A stretch of 64,000 bases of DNA from Aplectana chamaeleonis (Eukaryota; Nematoda; Chromadorea; Rhabditida; Cosmocercidae): assembly GCA_029168955.1 (NCBI GenBank), contig JAPDOI010000363.1, positions 186,001 through 250,000 of the forward strand. The letters run 5' to 3'. Each line of letters begins with the position of its first letter. Position 1 is the stretch's first letter. The notes under the pieces were generated by a model, which saw only the letters and a list, made by a program, of their open reading frames with translations, had not been told where the DNA came from and made no database searches. This document shows, in pieces, positions 45,155 to 57,000 of the stretch. The translations under genes and the position numbers were made by a program.

Positions 45155-45570
45155 CGCATGTGCTTCAGACAGCAGCACGTGCTGCAAATTTTCACTGCAG
45201 GAGCACGTTCTGCAAAAGTTTATAGCAGGGGCACGTGCTGCAGGATAGCCCAGCGCTATCGTAGCAGCACACCGTCACGCGACGCGGCCAACTCGCTGAG
45301 CACCATCTGGGGCTGCCAGCGGTTGGACGAGGTCTCCAGCGGCTGCCTAGTACCCCATACTTGGGTAATTAAACGGGCGACGCTATCGGCATCAGCAGTC
45401 CCTCCTCAAGAGTGCGTCGTATGCTTCCCTTTTTTTGAAAAATCGTTTCGTCATCGAACTGAATGTGTATTACGCACGCATTTAACGTCTTATTCGATGG
45501 GGCACAGGCTGTAATTTGACACACTATAGGAGCACGTGCTCTCCTAGCAGCACGTCCCCTCACTAGGCCC
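45155..45570. repeat. AGCACGTGCTGCA repeats
   Basis: AGCACGTGCTGCA, GAGCACGTTCTGCA, GGCACGTGCTGCA and GAGCACGTGCTCTCC occur within 400 bases. 45350-45430 also matches 7350-7440 (CATACTTGGGTAATTAAACG versus CAAACTTGGGTTATTGAACC), so both belong to one dispersed family. Confidence 0.5.
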
Positions 45571-46052
45571 GAAACCGCTTTGTATTCGAGTTGAATGCAT
45601 ATTGGACACGCATTGAATGCGGTGATTGTGTGAGGAGGTAAGCAACGCCAGTTTATAGGTACTAAACCTACCGTAACCACCACTAACCACAAGTTTTGGA
45701 ACCTCCTTGGCCAGTTTGGGGATTTCAAGCACGGTCATTTATGTACTGTCACATACCTCCAGAAACGAAAGCATGGCTTTCCAATTCATTGCAGTGTGGG
45801 TGAAAGTAACCCACCAGGCTCCTCAGCGGCTCCTAGTGGGCTGTTTCTCGGTTATTTCTCGGCGTTGAAATGGCGAGAAATAGCCAAGCAATAACCGACA
45901 ATAACGAGAAGTAACCAAAAAAATCGAAAAGTGGCCGGCACACTAACACGCGACACGCCGTCGCTGGCTTGTTGAGCTGTCATCCTTGCCCGTCGGAGCA
46001 ATTGAACCGATGGCGGTGTTGACGTCTGAATCACGACTCCAGAATGAGAAAA

Positions 46053-46211
46053 CCTAAACAGGCAGCAGCGTCTGTTTATCCATAAGTGTTCCACCACATT
46101 GCTTTGACAGTGGAGGTGTTCTACGAGTTTCATCATGTCTCAACGTAGCAAATTCATGCGTATTCAACACTATAAGCGATGTGGATAAACGGTCGCTGCT
46201 GCCTGTTTAGG
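46053..46211. repeat. Small foldback
   Basis: CCTAAACAGGCAGCAGCG at 46053 and its complement ending 46211. Confidence 0.65.
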
Positions 46212-46921
46212 AGGCCGCGTAGGATATTCCCAGAACTATTTATGCTGGAGTGGAACAAAACTGCAAAGCGAGTATTGATTTAAATGGTGAAACCGCAATG
46301 GTAGTTTATGCGGTGCGGCAATGGCGGTGCTGGACGGGCCACACGCGCGTCCCGCGGAGCGCCCTCTGCACGTGCAGCGCTCGCTGTGAGGAATATGAAA
46401 GATGCCTAACCGCTTTGATTCCTTCTCAATGATGAAGTTTGCTATGGCGAAAACCCGGACCACGTCTGTTATAGCACATGGGCACCAAGTTTGCTCCGAC
46501 ACAAACAATGTATACGCCGTTTAAAACGGAGGGCACAATCTCATGGTCTCCCTCTGGTCCACTGCTGACTTTCTGCTACCGTAAACAACCGTGGTAAATA
46601 TGGGGGACCCCGTAAGTGATCAATTCGTCACTGCCGCCTCTTGAAGCCCACGAGCTTGACGGAGGAGTGGCGTAGTGAGTGTGGGCTTGTTGATCGAATC
46701 TACAGCTCACGGCGGCGTGGATCCCCGCTATAAGGCGCGCCGCAGTGAAGAGAGGGAAGCCACGCAGATACGAGCTGTAGATTCGATCACCAAGACGTGA
46801 GTGTGTTAGTGAACGCATAGACGTATCGATCGCTTACGGGGGTCGCCGATGCATGTTTCGGTCGTCCGCGAACGCGTTGATTGCCGTAGTAGAAGTCCAG
46901 CAGAGGACCAGTTTGAGTTTG

Positions 46922-47224
46922 TATAGTCTACAGCAATGGAAGTAGGACCTGGTGAGGTTGCGGACTCTTCCTAACATACTGTAGTCTGATTGTGTTATCA
47001 CTCATCTTTTCGAGATAACTGAGATTGGTCGGTGAGTTTTTCTTTCCACTCTCGCATTTTCACCTGTTTTCATTGCTCCACAGATGTATTCGTATCGGAG
47101 AAAACAAAGACTCACCGATCTCTCAAAGCTGTTTCGGAAAATGGGTGATACTGCTAACAAACTACCGTATGTTACGACGAGTCCGCAACCTCACCAGGTC
47201 CTACTTCCATTGCTGTAGATTATA
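46922..47224. repeat. Foldback element
   Basis: TATAGTCTACAGCAATGGAA and its complement at 47205-47224; AGGACCTGGTGAGGTTGCGG pairs inside. Confidence 0.72.
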
Positions 47225-49672
47225 CACTCCTGTGTGAACAGACCATATCCTTCATTTGGGAGCGAAATTTTCTGCTGTCGACCGTGTGCGTGCACTCACA
47301 TACGCTGCGTCTCCTTCTCCGACACACTTTCTCGCTGTCTCTCGAAGGAACGCACTCGAAGAAACAAACTAAACCCGCCTCTGAAGTGGAGGATACGCCG
47401 TCAAGAGAGAATCAAAGGTTCAGTGCGATGAGCGCCGAGTGTTTGATCTATTCTACGCTCATCGAAATGACGAAACCATCGGGTCATTGTCAATCAAAAA
47501 ACGAGTTGCATCATGGAAGTTCTCCTGTCATGGTGGCTCCGGAAGGCCCAGAGAGGGTCCAGAAGGGCTTTTAACGCAATCGTTCTACTTATGAGATCAA
47601 GATCGTTTCAAACGTAATATGATACGTCGTGTGTCGTCACAAAGTAATCAGCAAGTCGGTGTGTCATTAATTCCTGACCCAGAGCAATCCCTCCGAAATT
47701 AATTCCTGACCCAGAACAATCCCTCCGAAACCTTTAAGGAACTATTATGCCATGGGGGATAGACAAAGCAAATCATCGATGCCCGGTAGATGATACTGGT
47801 GTGAATTTTCAAGAAGTCACGCTTATTATAGCAGTAGATCCTGAGTCAACCTTTCAAAATGTCTGACTGTAGCATAAATATACCTAGCTGCAGGTCCCCA
47901 TTCATTGCCAAGAAATGTCTATGAAGAACAGTGTTCCGTCCATAAACCACCTACCTTCTACTTTTTCCCCGTGCAGGACATCTAATTATGCGTTGGGGAA
48001 CCGGTATCGGTCTTTCTCAGAAGTGTTCTTGCTCTTCACCGAGACTCTTTGTGGAGTTGTTTGGTGGGAATGTCTTCCACAGGGAAACGACCTCTGTCTA
48101 CTTACTCTGAGCAAAAACTTTTCCATTGTTGTGTCGTGGACTAGCAATGTTATTTTGATGTCGCTGACATAATCCTGTCAGAGTTTTCATCACAGAAGTT
48201 AGTGTTGTGGGTAATTCTGCAACGTAGCCATCTCGAATCCTTAGTCACTCTTTTTGCCTGCTTCCTTCGGCCTGATGATGATCTATCAAACAAAATGCAA
48301 TTCTTTTCACAAGTATCTATCTATCTAATCAGTTATCACGTTGGAGAGCACAGAAGAAGCGCTTGTGACCGACATCAGTTCTCTGATTTCCCAAGGGCTG
48401 CTATAAGGTTTATTTCTCAATAAGATTACAATGGCTGGTATACACTAGGCATAGCATTGCTTGTCAACTCTTAGCATTGACTGGAACTTCACTCAGAAGG
48501 GGTATTTTTAGACGCCTATTAGAAGTCTAATACACCTCAAATAAAATAAAATTATTTAGTTTATGACAGTCATTCATTTTTACGACATTGGAATAAGGAG
48601 CTGAGATAGCTTGACGTCGATCGAGCTGGTCTGTCTGACGGAGACTGTCCGCCCACGCGGTCGGCGTGCGTGTGAAGCGGCCATCGCGAAGACATTTTTT
48701 TGGCAAGTCTTTCAAGACTTCAGACAGCTGACTTGATTATTATTCAATACTCGCCTAATATTGCTATTGATCGATTCACAAGTTCCATAGAATGTCTGCG
48801 CGACGGTCTCTCGACAAGCGCGCAGAACCGGAGATTCGAAAAACGGAAATTATTGTCATGCTCAATACCACAAATAGCCTCTACACGAAAATTTTGAGGC
48901 AAATCTGTCATAGTGGGAGGCTTTAAAACGAAGCTCTCGAAATTTTTCGGAGATCGACAAGCGGGTCCCAGACCTATATTGGGGACCCCGAATAACTCAT
49001 AAAAAAGATTTTGAGCCGAATCCGAAAAATTTTTACTGACCGCATTTTTTCACCTAATCCCTAGTGCAGTCAGTCCATAGCAGGAAACGGGCGGGTTTGC
49101 CGCCATATAGGGGTATAAATGTCTCGTTTTTAGCCGCTTTTTCACCATTAATTATTATTGGATCCCGGTACACTTGATTTTCGCTGAAAAATTAAAGAAT
49201 GCTTCTATCGAGAACACTGCTATTGAGGCCCCCTTCACAGCCGGCCGTCCCAGTCCCATCCGTTCGATATGCATCAGAAACATGCAAGTCGAGAAGAAAT
49301 TAAGTGAGAAAAATCATCTTCAACCAACAAAACTCGTCCTCGAACCATAGAATTAGACCTATGATCTTATAAATATCGAACTCAACTGATAAAAACGGTC
49401 CCGAACGATAAAACTCCACCTGACACGGCCTGAGACGGCTTACACAAGGTTGAATTTGATCAGCTGAGGATGATTTTTGTCACTTTTTTTCTTCCCGCTG
49501 CGTGCTTCTCTTGCATGTCGACCGGGTGCGAATAGGACGTAAGGCTTTCGGCCGACTATGACTGAGCCCCAAAGACAGAGTTCGAACAAAATTTCGGTTT
49601 GAGATTTTGGGGTGTGTCAATTGTTCATGTTCCAACCGTCGTCCACGCATTCTTTAAAACTGCCCTGTATAC
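47225..49672. other. Intergenic stretch
   Basis: No gene recognised. A 32-base unit (TTAATTCCTGACCCAGAGCA...) is duplicated in tandem at 47667-47730. Confidence 0.4.
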
Positions 49673-50126
49673 ACTGCGTTCAGAAATGATAGGCTCACCC
49701 TTGAAAATCAAGGTTTTCAAAACGCTTTACAGTTTGGCGATCCATACTGTTTACCATTAAAATCAGCAGTGCAAAAAACCTGTGCTTACTCAATCTTATA
49801 AATTCTCCACGATTTTGAACAATTTTAAGGTAAATTTTCGGTTTTTTCACCGTTCAGAAATGATAGGCTCACCTTGCGAAAACAAATATTTATTGAACAA
49901 AACGTGAACAAGCAATAAAATCCAGTATGATATGGGTCCACCACCGTTAGCAATGACCTCAAAAATTCTCTTAGGCATAGAAAGGATCAAGTTTGGTTTG
50001 ACATTCTTATCAAGGTTGGTCCAGGCTTCGAGAGCAGCAGCTTAAAACTCATCTACAGTGCCATACTGTTTGTTGTTCGCATAAACCTGGCGAACAATTA
50101 TGCCCCAGATATTCTCTAAGGGGTTT
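49673..50126 (-). mobile_element. Tc3/Tc1-like transposon 3' remnant
   Basis: Minus-strand translation 50126-49915 gives the C-terminus of a Tc1/Tc3-type transposase: NIWGIIVRQVYANNKQYGTV, EAWTNLDKNVK, SMPKRIFEVIANGGGPI. One in-frame TAA follows VDEF. Beyond the stop, the motif TTCAGAAATGATAGGCTCAC occurs at about 49680 and again at about 49854, and the outer one is next to TACACTGCG. At 50127 the sequence changes abruptly into a MITE, so the 5' part is lost. Confidence 0.75.
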
Positions 50127-50575
50127 CTCTCTCAAAACAATGCGTTGGCCACCGAGTGTTGCCAAATTTGAAGAAACGGTGGAAGCACACTAAAACGCAT
50201 ATTTGTGTGACATTATTCTCTGGCCAAGACTAGTTGTCCGTTCGGATGAACATATTCTCGGTGGCCGTGACCAATGAAAAAGGGGTCAGTCGGAACTCAA
50301 AAAAATGTTGCCAAACAATATTAGCTAAGGTCCGAAGGAAAGAACGGAGCAACAGAGAGTGGAGGAATCTAAAAGACCGGTTCAAAAACGTTTCAATTGT
50401 CCCAACAAGCAGGGCGGAGAGTGCGGGAACGGCTTGAGAGTTCAAGATTTCGTGTACTTCTGGGGCGTTTTCCAATTTTTTTTTCGCCATTTCAGTTCTA
50501 TCCGGGGACCAAGCATTGATTCTACCGGATAATTTTAAAATCTGAGATAGTTATGAACACTGTCTTCAAAACTCT
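50127..50575 (+). repeat. 5'-truncated TTAA-type MITE joined to the Tc3-like remnant
   Basis: Starts inside the element at CAAAACAATGCGTTGGCCACC and runs to a decayed end TATGAACACTGTCTTCAA. Same interior as 39410-39862. Confidence 0.55.
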
Positions 50576-51077
50576 GTCTTGGGAAACACAAGTACACCTT
50601 ATCAAAATATATTTCGGTGAAAAGGAACTCCTTCTCCAGATGAGAGCCATTTTTGCACATGCATTGTCTTCTTTCCCATACCATATTCCCTTCCCATGCA
50701 CAGACAACAAGTAAACAACCAAGGTTTCTCGTCACATTTTTTAAACTGTTGTGTAAGGAAAGGCGTGTCGAATGGCGTTTGCCAAACGCGCACGTCTCCC
50801 TGACCTCGCCACCTTACGTCATCACACTTTCATTGAAAGTTTATATGAGAAACATCAAGCAACAGGTTTCACGCCCCTTCAGCTCATGTTTTATGTGTGA
50901 CATCATTTGACAAAACCTCGCTTACGTATGTCAAATATGTCTTCTTCTTCATATGGCTTTCTGGAATTGCTCTCTTCTCTCATCTGCTGGAACCTATAGT
51001 CTTATGATCAGCCATACTTGATAGTTTGGCGATTTCTTGAACTTATTTATGAAAGTCAAAGTACATTTGTGATAGCT

Positions 51078-51088
51078 TCCGTTCCAGA
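51078..51088 (+). promoter_or_regulatory. Probable trans-splice acceptor, DB-module gene
   Basis: CTTCCGTTCCAG is followed by a single A and the start codon at 51089, a textbook position for a nematode spliced-leader acceptor. Confidence 0.55.
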
Positions 51089-54000
51089 ATGACTGCCATA
51101 ACCGGTGCATTAATACTATGCGTCGTCGCCGCGCTCCCGCAGACCACATTTGAGGTGAGCTTTCTCTCTCGCATTATATTTTGCAGCACCATTTCTTTCT
51201 TCCAGGTCCGAGCTCACTTCCTGTATTCTTTAGATTAGGTTCTTATCTGGGAAAAGATCTTTATATCTCATCTATGTCACTAAGATTCACCAACTAGTTG
51301 CAAACTCTTTACAAAGTGAAACTCATAGTAATCATCTGACTCGTGATGGAGTCTTCAGAAACATATTTGATTTTTGCTGTAGACCACCAGATACGGAGTC
51401 AACCAACGCGACGTTTTCATCACCCCTTCCAACCACAGAGTCCACCCAGTACTTGAGGGGTTGGATCACATTCGAAGCAGTTTTTTTTGCATTCAATCAG
51501 ATTTATTGTTTTTCAAAATTTGGGAACTTTTTTTTGATGGGTGCATCTTCATCTCAGACTCTCAGCAAACATGTTGTGTTGACCTACATACCTGAAGAGT
51601 ATTGCCTTTGAACCGAGTTATAGAGGGTTTTCACAGTTGGGCGAGAAGGTAAAGGCAGTTTTAAAGGGGCTCAGAAAGTATATATATATATATATATTTA
51701 TTTTTATTTATTTATTTTTATTTATTTATTTATTTATTCATTTATTTATTTATTAAAATTGTTTCTGATGCGTGCCAAAATTTATTTTTGGGGGTCATTT
51801 GGGGTCCACAACAAGAATCTGAGGTCTGTTTCTCGATGTTCTGAGACACATTGTAGGTTACGGTAGATCTAATTAATACTTATTAATGAAATACGCCACC
51901 AACGATTCTTAATAATCATACAGATATGCTGTACGAAAACAGAACGATATACGAAAAATAAAAAATCAAGAGAATGATGCTATTTAATTAGCATAACCTA
52001 CCTCAGTTTGTCGAAAATCGATGAGTGGACTTCAAGCTCGTGTTCAGCACCCCAGAGCTGTCCCACAGAAAAGTTTTGAGCGAAATCTGAGACGTTTACC
52101 GAACTACGGTATACCCACCGTAATTTGAATTAACTTATCGGAAATCGATAAATGGATCTTGGATTAGTGTTGAGCACTTCGAAGCGATCACAGAGAAATT
52201 TCGATGCAGATCTACATAGTGTTTTGGGAATCATCAGAAGTCGCATTTTACCTTTCTCGGTGAGAGGCTTTAGCCGAACTTGTCGAGATTCCCCTGAAAA
52301 TCAACGATTAAACTCAATTTCGTGCTCAGGGTACCGGATGACCCGATAGAATTGCATGGAGGGTGTACTTTCATCTTAGCGTCCAACTGAGGAAACTCGC
52401 TTAACTCGGTTCAGAGAACTCTTTAACAGCTACAAACCTAGATTTCAAAACGTTCGCGGAAGTACTTTAAAGGCAGTGTTCACGATGAATATCATACTCG
52501 AGTTCGACCCAAAAATGGGATTGTTTGGTCGTGAGGTAACTAATAGTAAAGAAACAGGGAAGAAAAACGTCCAGAATAAGTCAAAATAACGGGTTCTAAA
52601 ATCAGGGCGTGGACGAGAATCATGGGCCCTGCTGATTTCGGCAAGCGCGCCCTTATCGCGAAATCTGCGCCAATCGATCATGCTTATCGCGGCAGAGTTG
52701 CTTGGCAATTTGCCATCGAAACGTGTGCGGCGCCACAAGCTCGTCGGATTGGGGGGTGGACCGGGATCGGTAGGCGCACCGGGATAGCTTTCAAAGCCGT
52801 TTTTATTGATTGCTGGCCAGTTTTCGTTGCTTTCTTCGACCCTGTCCTCTCCAGCATCTGCCAACTTAGTGTGTCACACCGAGACTTCGAGAACGAGATC
52901 TATCGTGAACACTGCCTTTAAATTGTCTGAATTGGGTTGAAAACGGTGTATTCGACCTTTTTGACATTCCTTAGTCATTTTTCCCGTTAAGCAGCGCTAC
53001 GGGCTTCCTTGTTAGATGACAGAGACATTGAAATGCATTTCTCTTTTAAGTTTCGATATACTTATTAGTTTTCATGGTTCTGGTAATTTTTTCTATACAT
53101 AGCCCTCCAATGTAGCATTTCTTTGATTATGTTTCCCCTTGTTACTCGCTGCCGTCCGCCATAAACAGTTTAAAGTATAAAATCTTATTGGGTTGAGAGC
53201 GGAATGATCGCCGAATCAATCTTGCCCATTTCACTTTCGAGAGCGATTGCCAATCGCTTTAGCTATGTAAATGCGAAACTGGTTCCAATGATCAACTTTG
53301 ACATTCCCTTTCTGAGAGCGCCTCGGCTCATCGATTCGATTATAGCATACTCAATGTTAAGAAAACACTTGAGGGTAATCGTTGACGGGCATTTCATCCT
53401 TCGAACAAAGACTTGAAACTGGTTCTCGCCTTCAATTTCAGTTGAGCTGCCCACATGTACAAACGGCTTTTGTTGGTAACCTTGGGTTAATCTCTTTTAA
53501 TGCCCTTTCGCCGAATCGGATGACTCAAGGTTTTCGCCAGTCGGTCGTTCGTTTTTCAGAGAATGAATGAGACTTTTTGCCATCAGCCGTCTGGAAACCA
53601 TTTTGCAGCAGATCTTTTTTTTTAGAAATAAGAGATCACAGTTCTCGGGTAGACTATACTCGTATCTTCTGAAAAGGCGGACGTTTCACTCTTCGAAGGG
53701 TATCGATGTCTCATTGTCATAGCCTTATAATAGTTTAGGTCTAACCGACACCATAATACCACCATAATATACACGACCAATGTGAAAAATACTTACAAGG
53801 GAACTTACTTCAAGTCAGCCTGGTCTAGTCCGGATGAACATATTTCCCTAGGTCCTTTTTGACTTCAAATGCTAATATGCTCACCGCAGCTGTCCAAAAC
53901 CCAAAAAATTACAGGCATTTTCCAAAATCTTGTGGCAAGGTAAAGGTATCCATCTAGGATTTTTACGAATACGATTTTTTTCGGATTTTGTTCAAAACTT

Positions 54001-57000
54001 GTATGTAGGGGTAACCTAGGGTACTGAACTTGGATATTCCGCTTACCAAAATTTCTGAGGAATCCTCTGCTATTCTATTTCGTTTTTTTCAGTGTGCAGT
54101 CAGTGGTCTTTGTGGTGCTCAGCCGTACTGTGCGTCCTACGCTCCGCCACCACAGCCATGTCAGTGCGTGGCCCGAGGATATGCTTGCGGCAGTTACGGA
54201 TGTTATCGGTAAGTGATTACGTGGCACAAAAAGTTCTCTTAGCATTGCTTTGCTTCCTGGGGTCCTACCCTTCAATGAGGAACTCATGGCTTGAAGAGTT
54301 TTAGTTCTGGCCAAACTCTTTGCAGCTCCTTTTTATATACAACTCCATCCCGTTAAACTGGTAACCTTTACCTGATGGGTTTGTCGTTTATGAATGCGTC
54401 TTCGTACCGCATAACCTTATAATTTCTTTCTTAGTATTAGCGGTATCAAGCTTGGTGCTCGTTGGCTAGAAATCTCAAAAACCTCTTACCTGTGTGGAGC
54501 GTGACAATGAAAATCGTTTTTTAGCAGGCTAGAAGAGGCGCAATCATAGCATTTTGATACTGTTGTAAAAATATACAGGGCCCGCATTCATGAATGATTT
54601 ACCGACGTGTTAAATTTACTCTGAATATCTGCTTTCCTGTGCTCTATACCTCCATTTCGGTCATAGGCGGAGAAGCGCGATTGAGATAAAGAGCACAGGA
54701 ACCGCAGAGGTTCAAAGTAACAGTTACCATTACCACGCCGGTGAATCGTTCTTGAGTACAGGCATAGGTAAACGATGCTAACGCTAGAGGAGGAAGAACT
54801 GTGAAGTCTATTTTGTCTGAGTAATTCAAGTAGGGAGATGCGACGCAGTTCGGCTGGAAAATTTTTCACGCGGGGAATCGAAGAGAAAATGGCTCTCGAT
54901 TGGATAATTTCGCGCCCAATTGCTGGGTGCGATTTCTTAGACGAAAAGCACGGAAGGTAAATAGATGGAGAACATTCAGACGAGTTTCAGTTCGGAGCAT
55001 AGGTTTGTTGGGGTGGAGACAGCGGTCCGAGAGGTGACGGTTGTTTAGGATACCTGAGTGGGAAATGGTGAAGGTTCCCTATTGACTTGCAGCTTCAAAA
55101 TTTGACGTTTTCTTAAACCTCTTTTTCTTGCATTCAATATATTTTTAATTTTAATCATTAATTTTTAATAATTTTTTTCGTTAGATGACCTGCTTTAGAA
55201 ATTCACTAATCTTTATGAAATGATCTGCCTAGGTCATGAAAAATTTCCTTTGAGCTGTCTTGGAGTCACAATTTTTCGGTAAATTTTCCTAAGCGATTTT
55301 TGAAAAACTACCAGTTCTTCGCGCATAACATTTTGCCCTTTGAGATGGATCTTTGAACGGAGCTGTTTCCGAAATCTTCATAAAATTTAAATCTTTTCAA
55401 TTTGAGAAGAATACGTTTCTGATCTCTCATCCGATTTCAATTTTTGAAATAACGTTTCTTTCACCAAAAGCAATCAGTTTTTCGTTCATAACTTTTTACC
55501 CTAGAAGATAGCCCTTTAGTAGAGATTGTTTTCGGAATCCCTATAAAACTCTGCTTCGAATAATGTTTTCAGTTTCTGAAAATACATTCCCCTTCTTTCA
55601 GCAGATTTCAGTTTATAAAGTTCCTTTTTTTTTCGCCTGAAATTATCGGTTTTTCGTCTATAACTTTTTTGCGCTTGGAGATAGACCTTTGGTGAAGGTT
55701 GTCTTCAGAATCCCCATATAATTCTGCGTCGACTAGTGTTTCCAAGTTGGAAAAATATTTTCTCAATCCTTCAGCCTAATTCATTTTACGAAACACCGGT
55801 TTTCGCCTATAACTCTTTAACCGTTGAAGATAGGGTTTTGGTGAAGGTTGTTTTTGAAATCTATGTAAAATTCTGCGTCGAATGATATATCGGCTTCCCA
55901 ACCTTGCAGGTCGGTGGAGCCGAGCTCCATAGTTATCTCCATAGAGTGCTCTCGCCCCTATGGTTTAAATGAGAGACGCAGAGTTCTCCTGAAGCCTACA
56001 ACGGGGCTCGGCTCCACCGACCTGGGTGGTTTATGGAGCAAGCAAAGTTAGGAACCCCATATATCATTCCACGCAGAATTCTACGTAGATTTAAAAAAAA
56101 ACAACGTTCACCTAAACCCTATTTTCAACGGTTAAATAGTTATAGGAGAAAAACCGGTGTTTCGTGAAATGAATTAGACTGAAGGATCGAGAAAATATTT
56201 TTCCAACCTGGAAACACTAGTCGACGCAGAATTCTATGGAGATACCGAAAACAACTTTGACCAAAGTCAAGCACAAAGAGTTATGGACGAAAAACCGATA
56301 ATTTCCGGCGAAAAAAATACACCTTATAAACTGAAATCGGCTGGAAGATGGGGAATGTATTTTTTGAAACTGAAAACGCCATTCGATGCAGAATTATATG
56401 GGAATTCCATTATGTGGGAATTCCAAAAACAACCTTCGCCAAAGGTCTTTTCCTAAGCCCGAAAAAGTTATGGACGAAAAACCGGCAGTGACACCCACCC
56501 AATTTTGAAAATGACTTGCATGAGTGTTGGGTCTCTTTCATTCTTGTTCGAGGTGTTTCACCAGTTGTCACCCGTTTTCCCAATGGTGAAGGTTCCCCCC
56601 TTCACCTGCCCAGAGGTGAAGGTTGGTGGAGTACATGGCTCCACCCAACGAAGCTATGATTCGGAGGGAACTTGCAGGATTTTGGACTTTTGATTGAGAG
56701 AATAGACATCGTCGGTGTTTTCATACACTATAGTATACTGTTATTGCTAGCAAAATCAATCGATCGATAGCAGTTTTCCCCATTCTTCCACGCGTTTACG
56801 TTTCTTGCGTAGCTGCGTGATGACTTTCCCTTAAGCCGTCCTTTCTCGTCCCTAGTTATCCTGCGCCTGTCCTAGTGCTTCGACTGTATGCCAATCGATT
56901 ATGCAGGCGTACTCGAGCGCATGCAGCCGGCTCAGTCCGGGCGGCACAGACGTGCTCAGTCCAGCCACAACGGGATGGGGCTCCTATTTCCGATTGGCAT

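Noticed and set aside
45098..45514. 138-residue plus-strand frame
   Set aside because: Spans the AGCACGTGCTGCA dispersed repeat; related sequence at 7350 is not open in the same way.
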